Below, piece by piece: positions 10,453 through 23,039 of a stretch of 64,000 nt of DNA. The translations under genes were made by a program, and so were the position numbers. How positions within the stretch are numbered: the first letter of the stretch is position 1; every line of letters begins with the position of its first letter. The notes under the pieces were generated by a model. That model saw nothing but the letters and a program-made list of their open reading frames with translations. It was not told the DNA's origin and did no database searches. This stretch comes from Buxus sempervirens (Eukaryota > Streptophyta > Magnoliopsida > Buxales > Buxaceae). Location of the stretch: NCBI GenBank assembly GCA_947561395.2, contig OX387182.1, positions 6,000,595 to 6,064,594 of the forward strand, given 5' to 3'.

Positions 10453-12816
10453 TAGAGTCAGCAAAATGTGAACCGACCCGACGGGTCAACCCGATTATAA
10501 ACGGGTTGGGTTGACCCGTTTGTTAATTGGGTTGGGGTTTCCCCAACCCGCTCTGTCACGCCCCGGACCCAGATTTATTCTTAATAAGATAAATCAAAGC
10601 CCAAGACATGAACCTTGAGAGCCAAAAATACAACAAGTAAATCCTGACTAAGATCAAATACATCAGAGTACGCAAATCCAAAGTCAAATATTACTACCTT
10701 ACCAAAATGTAGAATCATGACATCCCAATACTAGATAAAATCCTCGATAAAGTCTGGAACAAGGTCAACTACCAACCCATCTTACTAACAAAAGAAAAAA
10801 AAATCCATAAAGCAACAAGTCCATAAAATAAAGCATTGTCCAAAAAGACACCCTACATCAACAGTAAGGATCGCCTGAGTCGTCTCCAACCAGATCCTCT
10901 ACCCTTTAATGATCTACCCCTTCAGGAGCGTTATCACCTGGATAGTCTGAAAACAAAACATTTGAAAACGTTTGATGAGATCGAAATCCCAGTAAGCAGT
11001 AACATGTATGCAAGAAAACGCAGTCATATAATTTATCAAAACCTTTCATGAGGTTACAGAGATAAAAACAACATCCTGTGTAAATCCACCAACCTTTTTC
11101 ATATCAAATATAGTCCACAATTCACATTGCCATCAATTCACATTGCCATCTCACAGGACTCATGAAATTAGACTTCTTTGAGAGGTCGACTACCCATTCC
11201 AATTTTTGCCACCTCACGACTTATGTGCGAAGCCGGCCTACTCTGGGTTTCGGACATCGACTTATTGCGGAGCACCCAAACCCGATACAGGAGTGGGTTG
11301 GCACGTACAACCCAATCAAACTACAATAATAACATAAAGAAAGACCTCACCGAGATACACGGTGGTACGGGTCGTTGCAGCACAACCAGATACAAGAAGG
11401 CCTCACCAAGGTACATGGTGGTACGCATACATGGAACATGGGATTAACCTAAAACAAAAACCAGCCCATTTCATTACCTAGCTAATTCATGGGTCTACCC
11501 ATAGCTATGATTGCTAGACACTAAAGCCAATCGTTAAAAATAACCAATTCATTCTAATAGTGCCAACCATAGCATCAACACAACTCCAAGATACATGGAG
11601 GAAATCAAGAGTCCATCCCAAGATACATGGGGAAATCAAATCCTCAATCCAAGTTATATGGAGAGGAACCTGGTTTATCCCGAGATACACGGGTGAGAAA
11701 ACCCTCATGAAAAGCCTATGCAAGCCGAAGCCACCACTTTCCCAAGTAACCCACACACCACACATATAGATTATATATAAATTTAAAGTGTTATTATATT
11801 GCAATTCAATAACAATATGGTTCACTGCCACAGATACACATTTTCAATTATTATTAATATAGTATACAAATATTCTAATAATGATACCTTTTTAATACTC
11901 ACGGATCTCACCTCAATGGTGATTCAATTGCTCATTAAAAATATGCACAGTAAAGCCACATGACCAAAAAGTAAATAGTTCCAATGTAATAAACCTTTTC
12001 AAAAGAATTACTAATAAAGTCAACAACCTGTCAAGTTATTTACACACACATCATGCAGGTGGCGTACATAGGTGCAAGCTTTCTCTCAACTTCAAATCAG
12101 CAACTAGCCATTGTAATTTCCAAGAGTAACAAGGGTGAATGTGGAGCTAAAGATCTCCTTTTACTTTAAGTTTTTGAAATAACAAATTAACCTAAACCAA
12201 TTTCTAATTTACAAACATAGACCCTGCCATTCAACGAACCCAACTCCTTCTCTCTCTTCCGTAGCAAAGCAAACCAATTCCTCCATCTTCCTACCTTGTC
12301 ATCCTATTGTCTCATCTCCTCTTAATTGTATTAACACTCCCTAACCCCACCTGCTTGTCAGTATAGCCTTAGATTGCTAATTAGAATAACCCACCCAATC
12401 ATTGAGAGACTTATGGTTAAGGTGCACTAGAAATGGTACAAGTAAGATCTTGGTTCTGTTACAAAGCAAGACCATTAGCATGCATGGTCAGCAGAGGGCA
12501 CCAGATAGTCGCCCATATATAAGCATTTCCAGCTCTCAATTCCTAGAAGCTAGAGATTGCATTCGGGTTCAGGTCCTGTTCTTGAGGCTCAGGTTACATG
12601 AAGCACTAGTACTAGTGGAGCTCATGTGATATATATATCATCTTCCTTATATTATCAATAACAAAACATAGTCCCCAAATGCATACCTTCAATGTTGGTG
12701 GCTTGATGAGGCAGCAACAGAGGACAAGCAATCGACAACAACCACACAACTCAGAAGAAGTTTATATAATGAGTTTGAACACATCAGCAATGGTTTTCGT
12801 CCTCTTCCCAATTTTA

Positions 12817-12847
<31 letters not shown>

Positions 12848-13930
12848 GTGGGACAGCAACAATTCCATTTTTAACTAGCAAGGCTGACCTCATCTACAGT
12901 GATGGGTATATGTCTAATACGAAAATACCCATCTTCTCCTTCTTTAAAAAATCAAACTTGAGAACCCATCTTTCCTATTCTGATTCTCTCTCTTCCTAAG
13001 AGCCATTTGCTTCTCTTGTAATTCTTAACAATCGTACCAGTTTTTGCATGGCTATTGTCTCAGTCATACTCTCATCCAACCCATGGATTAAGCAAGTAAA
13101 TCAATGAATAAACCCTCCAGATGATCAAGACAATAACAAAGCATGAAATCAAACCAACAACATTGCATAGACTCAACAACATTGTAGTTTTTAACGTTTA
13201 ATCCGAATCAATATGCAGGTTTTAATATTTGGAAAGGTTTACTGCTTACCTGCAATGGAACAATAACCCCCCAAGCCAAGGTTCCTTCCTCTCTTATTCG
13301 TCCTTTTCTCCAGCCGCCTAGCTCAAACGAACCCCAAAGCCAAGTCTCCCACCAATGCTCCACCCTAACAACCCTATTTAAATGAATGATTCCATGCTTC
13401 ACCACCCCACAACACACACACAAACCAGCCAATCACAATCCATATAAAATTTTAAATGATACTAACCTTTGTAATGGATCATCCACCGTTAGATTTTAAC
13501 AAAACTCCTAATCTTGGCCTTCCACCTCATCACCTAAATAAATAATAACAATTAATAAATATATATTCTAAAATCTCTAAGATGAATTATTTTATTTATT
13601 TAATAAAATCCATAGATGTTACACGCTCGTAATCGGGTCAACCTGATTATGACCCGCCAACCCGACGAGTAACCTGATTAAATAAAAAGATGCCAAAAGT
13701 GTCCCGTTCCAACTCGATTAACCCCAAACCCGGCACAACCCGATCCAATTAACCCCCCAACCCTATTTTAATCATATTTTTTGAAAAATAAAAAATAAAA
13801 AAATATAAAAGGGTTGGTGGGTTGAACCCGTTTATTGGCGGGTTGGGTTTGGGTTAGGGGTTTTCCAACCCGCCTTAATTTAGTCCAACCCAAAACCGAC
13901 CGGATTAACCCCGACCCGTTTCCAATTCTA
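10453..13930. mobile_element. hAT-type MITE of the 'GGGTCGGGTTGGG' family, split by a later insertion
   Basis: The element starts TAGAGTCAGCAAAATG at 10453 and ends in CCAATTCTA at 13930. It is flanked by the exact 8-bp direct repeat CTTAAAAC (10445-10452 and 13931-13938), the target size of hAT elements. Its body is made of ACCCGACGGGTCAACCCG-type repeats and carries no gene. Removing the inserted 10554-13623 leaves an element of about 400 bp, the size of the sister copy at 35907-36304. Confidence 0.88.
10554..13623. mobile_element. LTR-type insertion (probable solo LTR) inside the hAT MITE
   Basis: The insert begins TGTCACGCCCCGGACC, ends in GATGTTACA and is flanked by an exact 5-bp target duplication CGCTC (10549-10553, 13624-13628). 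TG...CA ends with a 5-bp duplication are the mark of an LTR retrotransposon. No gag, pol or second copy of the terminus lies within its 3070 bp, so a solo LTR is the simplest reading; a non-autonomous element is possible. It contains a pyrimidine (TC)n run near 12819-12842 and several degenerate 'gagatacacggtgg' repeats at 11340-11700. It is a fossil; short open frames in it are not genes. Confidence 0.8.
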
Positions 13931-16863
13931 CTTAAAACAAGTGTGGCCTTTGCTTCTGTTATAAAAAGTTAGATTCCCATTTTAAGAAATTTGAAAAATG
14001 CATTTTTTGGTTTTTGTAACATCTGCTGTTTTGAGAGACAAATGATATTGGTGTTAGCACCTCATTTTTGCGCACTGAAAGTGCCGAAAATGAAAACCCT
14101 AATTGAAAAGTCAAACCCGGATGTAACATCCCATTTCTAGAGATTCTTGTGTTTTGCTATGTATATGATGACTTGAAATTATTTTGGAATTTTCTATTAA
14201 TTATCCAGGAATTTATTGAATTAATTGCAATAGAATATATTAATTAATTAGATTAATTGGCCTATTTGTAATTTATCTCTCATGTTTTAAACGTGAGATT
14301 AATTATACTTGTTTTGTAGTGATTTTATAATAATTATAATGTATTTATTTGACGATTTATTAGGGTTAATTTGAATTCAAGGTTTTCTTCCTTAATTTAT
14401 GTAATTATACATATGGTTGCTAATTTAAGGACTAACTTGGTATTTTATTGGATGAAAAGTATTAAATTATTTTGTGCTATTAATGTACTAATTATTGATA
14501 TAAAAATTATAATTGTTGGTCTTATAATTAAGCTTGTGCAATTTAGGGGTCTTCTTAGGGATTGGCGGAGTATTTGTGAGGGGTGCTAGGGAGTAGGACC
14601 TTAGTGCCTTCACAAAACAACCGTGTTCTCTCGTGTCTTTCTATCCTTGAGGTGTAGGGTGTTTGCGTTTGGCAAAGCATAGGATCAGGGGTCAGATTAT
14701 AAAGGTGTTGTGCATGGAATCAGATGGGCGGCTTAGCACCGGATCATGAGGTTTGAGCTAATGCCGTAGAGTGTTGTCGAATTCTGTAGAAGAGCAGATG
14801 GTAAATGACACGCACTTCATACGTGGTGCAAAATCAAAATCGACTCCATCCATCTACCTTTCCCTCCTCTTTTTCTCCGTTCCTACCCTCCTCCATTCTT
14901 ATTTTTCTTTTTCAATGTGTGGAGTCAATGGCAGTAGGAGTAACTTGGAGGATAAGGGAGAGTTGCTGTAGAAGGTGAATTACAGCAGTAGTTTCAGTAA
15001 CAGTTTCGGAATCTGCAAAAACAGTAACTCACCATCTATTTTGGTTTAGTACAACAATGTTAATTTCTGCAGTATTACAAATTAGTAAAATTTCTGGCTT
15101 ACAATAATGTTAATCACCATCTAGTCTGAACTAAATAAAGTTAATCACCATCTGCTTTTGGATTTTACAAAAATTTCGAATTCTACTGTAGTATAGACAG
15201 TACTTGAATGCTATGCACTAAAGAAAGTAAGTCATCAATTTAATTTGATTTAAAGTAGGTAATTTGCTTGTTGAATGTCTATGTATTGTACTCATTGGTT
15301 TTAGTTGATTTATTTGAGACTTTGTTGAAGTTTGAAATCACATACATATGCTCTGTTCTGGGTTTTCCATAACAGTTGCAGATGGTTTTTGGGGGGTATT
15401 TAGTTGTTTTCAAATTTATGCATATGTATAATAAATCTCAGATTAATAGCTCCAAAATTACTTTGCCATGTGTAGAATACGTAGGAACTGATTTCAGGTT
15501 AATAGGGTTCCTGGATTGATGTATAAAAATCCTCAAAGTCGGCCATTTAATCACAGAAACTAAAAAACAGTGCAGTTGCAGATGGTTTTTGGGAGGTATT
15601 TAGATGTCTTCCAATTTATGCATAGGTATGATAAATCTCATATTATTAGCTCTAAAATTTGTTTGCTAGATCTAGAATACATAGGAACTGATTTCAGGGT
15701 AATAGGGTTCCTGGATCGATCTATAAAAATCCTCAAATTAAACCACATAATCACAGGAAATGATGAATAGTACTTCTGTAACGTATGAGAAGATGTTAAA
15801 TTTCGGTACAAAATCTATATACTAATGTGAAAACAGTTGTATGTGGACTAAGTATTCAATTTTTAATATATAATGTGATAGTTATTATTAAATTTGTGTA
15901 TAATACATAAAGAATTAAGTTTCAGTTCAGATTTTAGGTAAATTCAACAAATAAGTTCGAACCCCAATAAATAATTACATTTTAGTCACATTTTGAGAGA
16001 AAAATCAAAATTCAAAGAAAAAGCGTTTAAAAGTGATTTTTAGGATTTATAAATTACTTTAAAAATAAGATAAGGTCAATTTAATAAAAGTAAAGAGAAA
16101 AATTGTAATTTAAGTGAAATTTAACATATTGCATGAAAGAGAATTTTGGTCAATTTCTGTTTGATTTATTTATTTGCATCAGAGGGTCCTAAATTGGATT
16201 TCATCGATTATATATGTATAGCAAGTTTCAAACAATGATGTTTATCCTTATTATTAAATATTTCATGTGAATTCCACTAGCATGATTCCTAAATTGCATT
16301 TATATTATATTATTATTATTTTGAGAAAAATATGCATATTTGAATAAGATGACACACACATGAGTATTCATAGTTTTGATTTGTGTATATTGCACCCTAA
16401 TTAAATTTGTTTTACCCTGCGATAAGTTTAACTTATCAATAGCGGGTTAGCACTTTACCGGTATGTAAGGTAGAAAAATGAATTTCATTATTTGATCTCA
16501 ATGAGATCCTTATTATGTTTTGAATATGGAATTATTGTGTGGATGTATAAAAAGATAATTAAAACTTGAGTGTGTGAGGGCTCATCAGTATAGGAGTAGA
16601 GGGAGTTGTACTGATTGGAGCGACGAAGCTGGTTGAGTTGAGGATTCCTCCCGGCTGTTTTTGTTTATTTTGTGATGTGAGTCAGTCGAGATGTGATTCC
16701 TCCTGACAGAGCCAGTCGAGACGTTTGATTCCTCCTGGTAGTGTGAGCGATGTGATTGGTACTTCCCGGTAGAAGAGGATTTACCCGAAATGTGTGTGTG
16801 TGGTGATCTTGTGATCCAAGGACTGTGCATCCCAGTCTGAATATTATAGTTGTAGTCTGGGCA
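13931..16863. other. Non-coding, LTR-like sequence without clear ends
   Basis: No gene recognised. LTR-like starts are seen at about 14053 (TGTTAGCACCTCATTTTTGC) and 14122 (TGTAACATCCCATTTC), but matching ends with target duplications were not found, so this is probably stacked retrotransposon debris. It includes the tandem duplication at 15373-15763. Confidence 0.4.
15373..15763. repeat. 200-bp tandem duplication, two copies
   Basis: 'cagttgcagatggtttttgg' begins at 15373 and again at 15573, and about 190 bases after each remain alignable with scattered substitutions. Not coding. Confidence 0.85.
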
Positions 16864-17242
16864 CACTACAAGAAAATTGACATTTAGTAGCAGTTGATAG
16901 TAGCATTTATAATTTAGATGCTACAATAAGATATAATTAGTAGCAGTTTGTATAAAATGGTTACTAATTATATTATTAACATTTATTTGTAACGGTTCTA
17001 TTTTTATCAGCTACTATAACCATGTTTTAGTAGCAATTTTAATAACAATTGCTCCTATAATTATAAACCACCGCTACTATACATGTCATTTAAAAAAGCG
17101 CACGACTATGTTCTTCGGGCCTCTGGTCGAGATTGAACACCATCGCACTAGAGCTTTGCTTCGACGCTGCCTCCCACCATTTCCGTTGCCAGCGAAAGAT
17201 AGGAAGAGGATAGGCAAATAGCGGCAGAGCCGAACAACAGTC

Positions 17243-17382
17243 ATGGTATTACCGTTGAAACCATCGTTTGCAGTGTCTTCTTGTTTTTCTGCTTAGATTT
17301 TTCTTCTAATAATCGGCGAATAGATCTCTTGTATTAATTTTTCAGGTGAAGTATTCGAGAGAACCGGAGAATCCGACTAAGT
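17243..17382 (+). pseudogene. Captured 5' fragment of ribosomal protein L17 gene
   Basis: An ATG at 17243-17245 is followed at once by a GT donor, and a TTTTTCAG acceptor ends at 17345. Splicing them gives M plus VKYSREPENPTK, matching the start of plant cytosolic ribosomal protein L17 (MVKYSREPDNPTKSCKARG in known members). The exon ends in a donor TGTTAGT at 17382/17383, the phase expected before Ser-Cys-Lys. The remaining exons are absent. The upstream 17100-17242 looks like its 5' leader. It lies directly behind the CACTA end, so I infer capture by the transposon; it cannot encode a ribosomal protein. Confidence 0.75.
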
Positions 17383-17509
17383 GTTAGTATTTTGATCTGA
17401 TGTCTTTCTATTTTTTTTCTAGATCTTGTGCTAGCTGTTTCAGGATTGATCTATTGATTCCTAGTTTCGTATGTTCGTTTTTGACTACTCTGAATTTGAA
17501 ATTGAAAAT

Positions 17510-17761
17510 CTAGGGTTTTAGGTCTACCGTCGCCCTTAATGGTGATTGTGGCTTATATTGGAATGATCTATAGGAATGACTTGTTCCGCTTGTGCTGGAT
17601 TTGTCGAGAAAGCCATCAAATGACTCCCTGGAATCTAAGAAGTTGTGGTCGATGTCTTGGACAACAGAGGGGAAAACAACACCGAGTAAGATCACTGTAA
17701 TTAAAATTGAACCGTAAGAGATCGTGACTCTCTTCCCTCGAGTCGATATGTAGAACTTCAT
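17510..17761 (-). pseudogene. Possible second captured fragment: short N-terminal region with one membrane segment
   Basis: The minus-strand frame from ATG at 17761 starts MKFYISTRGKRVTISYGSI and runs into a hydrophobic stretch (ITVILLGVVFPSVV), then a Ser-rich tail, 83 residues in all. A basic N-terminus before one membrane anchor resembles a type II Golgi-protein start, but I do not recognise the gene. The leader above the ATG is GC-richer than its surroundings, like the adjacent L17 fragment. A captured first exon is the best guess; a chance frame is possible. Confidence 0.35.
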
Positions 17762-17880
17762 TTTGATTCTTCCTTCGTCTTCACGTCTCTCGATTTCATC
17801 TGATCGGATCGAATTCGAGCTCAGATTTCCGCTTTTTCTTCCTATGACTTCAAGAAAGGACGCTTGTCCTGGCAATTAGG

Positions 17881-20365
17881 AATTAGACCGAGTTCTATAG
17901 TCCGACTACAGAGAGTCCTTCTACAAAGAAGAGAAATTTGAAATCCGATCCAAGTGAAACCAAACTCCAACAAACTAAGATAATATGATCTATAGTTCTG
18001 GCTGGACATTATTTTGATTAGCCTTGTGATATAATATGATATGGTTTATCGGATTAATCGAATTGGTTTGGTTCTAAGTTATACATTGATTTATATATTC
18101 CAGTTGATGATTATTGTAATTCTTCTGAACCTTGTTGTGAATTCATATTATTTAGTGGGATATGGGGTTATCTCACTTGCACTTGATTACTTGTGATGTA
18201 TTATGATTTGAGATATATCTGCATGTATATTTAATTTATCATATGATGGCTTACTGGGATCTCCGATCTCATTTAGTTTATTATATATAGACTGTGCAGA
18301 TTCCAGAGTGTTAGTAGTTGGTTTCGGGTAGATCCAGATTTAGAGGTATAGCAGTTATCAATTTTTATTCATTGTATTTGATTATATTTCATGTTCAGTG
18401 ATTTTACATTCTGAGATTATGATTCGAGATTGATGTTATATTAAGTCTTCCGCTTTATCATTATTAATTTATTGCACTCTGATATACTTGATGAGCATGG
18501 ATTATCTGTTGGTATCAGATGATTGGTAGTGTTCATAGATGAGTGAATTCGGATTTATTGTCTTAAATTTTAATCAAGACCCGAATTTACTTGTCACCCG
18601 ACATACCAATTCTAGTAATTCTGTGGTTTAATCCATAAGATACTGGGATTGAACTGGTGTATGTCACAGTTTTTCATAGCTGTTAGAGGTTTTCGCAGTG
18701 ACTGAATGTGAAAGAGAGAGATATAGAGATGGGGTTCTCAAAATATTGGAGTGCATTTCGCATACAGAGATTGTGTAAGAGACGTGCGATGAGGTGCTTG
18801 ATGTATTTGCCAAAAATTTGATACTTAACACATTACCCACTCCAAGTCTTATTTCTTCTTCTTCTTCTTTTCTTTCTGAAACGCACTGGGTAGAGAGGCA
18901 ATACAATAGAATACAGGTCCTAACAAACAAGTCACCAGAGTCATCACTTCTGTTCTTTAGAGTGGTGGTGGGCTTAAGATGTGGGGCTTGAAACAATGTA
19001 AACGACTAGCCATGCTTGTTAACAGTTTGTTCCCAATTTCTACTTTTATACGGACGGATTTTTTCAGTTTCATATATATGTTCTCTTCATTGAAGCTTTA
19101 GACATCTAGATACATGCTTTGGAAAAAGGTCATGTGAACCCTTCTAGAGTTGGCAGCACCTTCTGGATTTAAGATACATATGGTATATAATCTATACTGG
19201 GCGCTTCTTCTATCAACATCAGCTATTGAAAGTCGATCTCTAGCCTAAACTAGGCACCAATATGATGGAGATAATATCACTTGGAAAGTCTTGAGAGCTC
19301 TTTTTCAGTACTCTTTTCTAATCCAGAAGTAGATATGGCCCAAAAATCTTCAGAGTTCTTTATCTGAAGATGTTTAGTTACCTCTGAAAGTTAATCCTGC
19401 AACTTTTGGTCATGTAAGAACAAAAGGATTATTGAGGGGCATGTTACGGTCGTTTCATCATCTTTAACCAAGTTGGGTGTTTCTATCAATAGAAGCAATG
19501 GAACGCAATAGTTATTTGAAAACAACAGTTAGCATGATTATGTCTGTAGAAATCAAGCAAGAAAATGGATGAATATAAAGGCAAGAGCTCCTTTTCAATA
19601 CTTTTCTCTAGTTTTGATGTGAGACGGGGTTAGAAATCTCTCTTTCTGTCAATCTCCCCCTCACATCAGCTAGCATCATTTGAGCTTCTCCAGTTTTTCT
19701 TTACCAAGATCATATTAAATTCTTTACCAATATGTAGTTGCTATGAGATTGATAAACTACGAGTATGGACGATCAATGGCGCTAATCCATTGACATTGCT
19801 AGTTTTATCTCTCTCTCACTCTGTTTTTTTTTTTTTTTTTGGGTTCTTGTGATGTATGCACTTGGTGTTGGTTGGTTTGTTTTTCTTTCCCATCACCATA
19901 AGATCCATTATTAATGACTTTAAGCTTGGACTTATCTTGTACTGTCAAGTTAATGTTCGGTAAAGTGTATTGAACTTGACTTCTAACATTTTAGTTTTTT
20001 TTTTTGTTTCAGTAGAGAAGGTAATTTTTAAAATAACTTGATATAATCTTTTTGTAATTCTATGTTGCATTGGTTTGAATTGGTGCTTACAGAAGGGATG
20101 TGAATAATTCGATGTCTGATCATATACTCTGTATCAGAAAGTTATAAAGAGAACGATAAAACACGTCACATTGTTGATGGATGGATTGCAGAGTATCCAA
20201 TATGTAGGGAAGTCATGATATATATGGATGTCTCTTTGTGAAGCTTCTTCCAGATTTTTGTGAAACGAATTGCAGCTTCGAATTGATATTAGCTCAAAAT
20301 CAGTGAAGAGACATTCAGAAAGTCATAAGAACCCATTCTGAAGTTGCTTTCTGTGCTGAGTATAA
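17881..20365. other. Intergenic, no gene seen
   Basis: AT-rich, non-coding. 18000-18668 has the look of retrotransposon debris and ends in TATGTCACA. The stretch 19948-20168 is repeated at 22682-22915. Open frames at 18664-18996 on both strands overlap a TTC microsatellite-like run and lack family features. Confidence 0.4.
19948..20168. repeat. Dispersed direct repeat, copy a (with 22682-22915)
   Basis: About 220 bases are shared in the same orientation with 22682-22915, including 'gtttcagtagagaaggtaa', 'ctttttgtaattctatgttg' and 'agaaagttataaaga'. The pair lies outside the Tourist-like element at 20366-21645, which separates them. Not coding. Confidence 0.85.
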
Positions 20366-21645
20366 GGCTGCATTTGGATTGCTTAAATAAGTGCTTATTT
20401 GGGCTTATGGCTTATCAAAGCACTTAATTAAGCTTAAAATTTGTTTGGTTATCTTAGATGGATAAGTACTTACCCATGAGAAAAAGAAGAACATGACCCA
20501 CAAGGAGAAGCACTTGAGAGTGGCTTCTCCTTCCTCTATTTCGATAAGCCCTTTTGATCGAACATACCCGATTTGAGTTTTCGTCTAAAGGTTTGTTAAA
20601 TTTTTGAATCCATGTAGATTACGATGGAAGAGGAGACCAAAGAAATGATTGTGAGAATGGCAGAACAGAAGAAAGAGAAAGACGAGGAGGAAGAGGAAGA
20701 AAGTGGTGATCGGGATGATCCTTGTCGCTCTTTACAAACTTCATTTCTTCCTGAGCTAAACCTACTTATGCTTATGGCCTTCTTATCGTTGCCTTCGGGA
20801 GAATGTTTACAATCAGAGGTGGCGAGTAAGGAGGGAAAACGTCGGGATCTGGAAGAAATGATGCCTGAATTGAGAGCGCGGAATAAAAGACGAGAGAGAA
20901 ATGAGTACCACGATATAGGGCATCGAAAAACACCAAGAATTCACACAAGAATCATGGACTCGAGGTATGATTTCTTAATATCTTGTGAGAATTGATGCTA
21001 AAAGCTTCTGGAATGATTTATTAGAACCCTAGTATTTGTTTACACTAAAACTAATAAATTCGTGTTCTCTGTATGGTTTCAAGTGCAATCACATGAATTC
21101 GGAATTTACAAAGGATCATGCTCTTCTCTTTTCCCAAAACTGTGTGAAATTTGGCAGTTCCCATCTTCAATCATATGTATTCGAAATTTGGAATTTGCCT
21201 AAAACTTCGTGAAATTTGCAGAGGATCATGCTCTTCTGTGCCATAGAGATAACTCAAAAATCCTGTATGGATATTTGCGCAAGCAGAAATCAATTTTCCA
21301 TCTTTAATCACTCTCTTGGATAAGCTTTCTTCCTTGATTATTCCTGCATCTTGCCTTTGTTATTACATTGAAATTTATAGCATCATAAGCATTGATGATC
21401 GGAACCCGACCATCTCATCTGAGGTGATTCAATGGGAGGGGGAAACTTCAACAGGAATAAAAGATCCCAAACAATTTCCTTAACTAAAAAGCACTTACGA
21501 TATTATTAAATGCTTAAATAAATGTGTCTACCAAACACCAAACTTGTCATATGAGCACTTTTTTACAATTATAGATAAGTACTTAAATAAGCCAACTTAT
21601 CTTTTAAGTACTTATCCATAAGCACTAGCAATCCCAAACGCTACC
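20366..21645. mobile_element. Tourist-like (PIF/Harbinger) non-autonomous element
   Basis: The ends are inverted copies (left GGCTGCATTTGGATTGCT, right as reverse complement GGTAGCGTTTGGGATTGCT, then AGTGCTTAT). They are flanked by the exact 3-bp duplication TAA (20363-20365, 21646-21648), the Harbinger/Tourist signature. It is 1280 bp long and has no transposase. It holds a 123-codon plus frame (20624-20995) rich in Glu, Lys and Arg that resembles no known protein and may be captured sequence or chance. Confidence 0.85.
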
Positions 21646-23039
21646 TAAGTTCCTATGTTCTGTATCCCATTTACAAAGTTAAAAAGCATTTCTGGTCGAT
21701 TCACTTGCTGTCAATGAAATTTCATATTGAACTGTAATCATGGAAATATATCTCTTAGATTATTGTCATGAGGCTGAAACCTTTTCTTTCTCCTTTTAGG
21801 CTGAACAATAAAGAAAATGGAAATAGCTAGAGAAGAGCAAGATGCAAGTTTTTTAATTTCATCCATTGAAGGAAGAGTGGGACATGCAACTACAATCTTT
21901 GTCTTACTTTTCTACATTTCCTTTCTTGATGGAAAACAGAAGTGCAAGGCTTGACTCCTTTCTTTGTGCTAATAGCCACATTGATCATAGGCTTTATTTG
22001 TTCAGCCTAAAATAACCCAAGTGGCATTCTTATTTGTTATAATCATCTCTTTGATTAGTGGATCTGTTATGAGTATGAAGTGAAGGCCAAAGATTCTGGC
22101 ACGATATTTGATTACATTAGAATGTATTATCAGAATTTTACATGTTCAGACATCAATTAGATTGGAAAGTTGTATGAATTCAAGAATAATGTACCTAAGC
22201 ATGAATACAGACTGAGGTGTTCCAGCTTGAAATGCTTAAGAAAACAAACACAGAAAATTTATGTAGAAGCAACAAAAGTCAAAGAAGGAGATAAAGGCCA
22301 AATGAAGAGGAACTGGAACTGAATTTGGAGACCCCTTCTAGTTTATCTTTTACTTTTAGAAAGCTAGTTGAAGTATGGTAAAGTCAAAGTTAAGGTATTA
22401 GGTTTCTGATTTAAATGGGGATTTGAAATGTGTGTGTGTCTAAGGAGTCAAATGCCATCAACGATATTGACTATCTATGATCAATGGGTGTTGGTTGGCA
22501 AATGGCCATCAACCTGATGCTACTCTGCCTTACTTGGTGGAACACATAAATTAAAAAGTTCTCTGAAAATGGCATCTTGAAAACAAATAGTGAAATAATT
22601 ATCAAAATGATCCGTGTTGGTTGCTTTGGTGGAGATTGATTAATTTATCTGGATTTACCTCGCTCTTCTTCTTCTACTATCTAATTAATGTTTGGTAAGG
22701 TGTACTGTAACTTCTTATCCATTGCACTTGAATTTAACATGTTTACGTTTTTTGTTTCAGTAGAGAAGGTAAGTTTTAGATAACTTGATAGAATCTTTTT
22801 GTAATTCTATGTTGCATTGACTTGAATTGGATCTTTCAGAATTAATGTGAATAATTCCCTATCTGATCACATGCTCTGTATGAGAAAGTTATAAAGATAA
22901 CAATAAAACACGTCATGGGCAAATAATCATAAGGCTTTTGATCAATTACATGACAAAGATACTAATTTTTTTCCTTCATTTTTATCCTTTTGACGATTTA
23001 ATGCATGAAGGAGTCCAATCCTTCAAGAAACCTTGACCT
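21646..23039. other. Intergenic, no gene seen
   Basis: Non-coding AT-rich spacer between the Tourist-like element and the left border of duplication copy 2. Its only recognisable content is the dispersed repeat at 22682-22915. Confidence 0.5.
22682..22915. repeat. Dispersed direct repeat, copy b (with 19948-20168)
   Basis: Second copy of the ~220-base repeat, about 2.7 kb away in the same orientation, with scattered substitutions and small indels. Confidence 0.85.

Larger units (their letters stand above)
16864..17880. mobile_element. CACTA (En/Spm)-type transposon end with captured host sequence
   Basis: CACTACAAGAAAA at 16864 is the standard terminus of plant CACTA elements. It is followed to about 17090 by many short copies of 'tagtagc' and 'gctact' in both orientations, the subterminal repeats expected for this superfamily. 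After 17095 the base composition changes abruptly to GC-richer, host-like sequence with gene fragments on both strands. I could not find the opposite TTTTCTTGTAGTG end, so the right boundary is arbitrary and the element may be truncated. Confidence 0.65.

Noticed and set aside
11178-11447. 89-codon plus frame
   Set aside because: Lies inside the LTR-type insertion and is built of its degenerate 'gatacacggtgg' repeats.
16585-16866. 93-codon minus-strand frame
   Set aside because: Repetitive CCTCC/GAGTCAG-type sequence just before the CACTA end, with no family features.
14122-18668. A single long LTR from TGTAACATCCC to TATGTCACA
   Set aside because: The five bases before (CCGGA) and after (GTTTT) do not match, and the stretch contains the CACTA end and captured genes. 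Kept only as unresolved debris.
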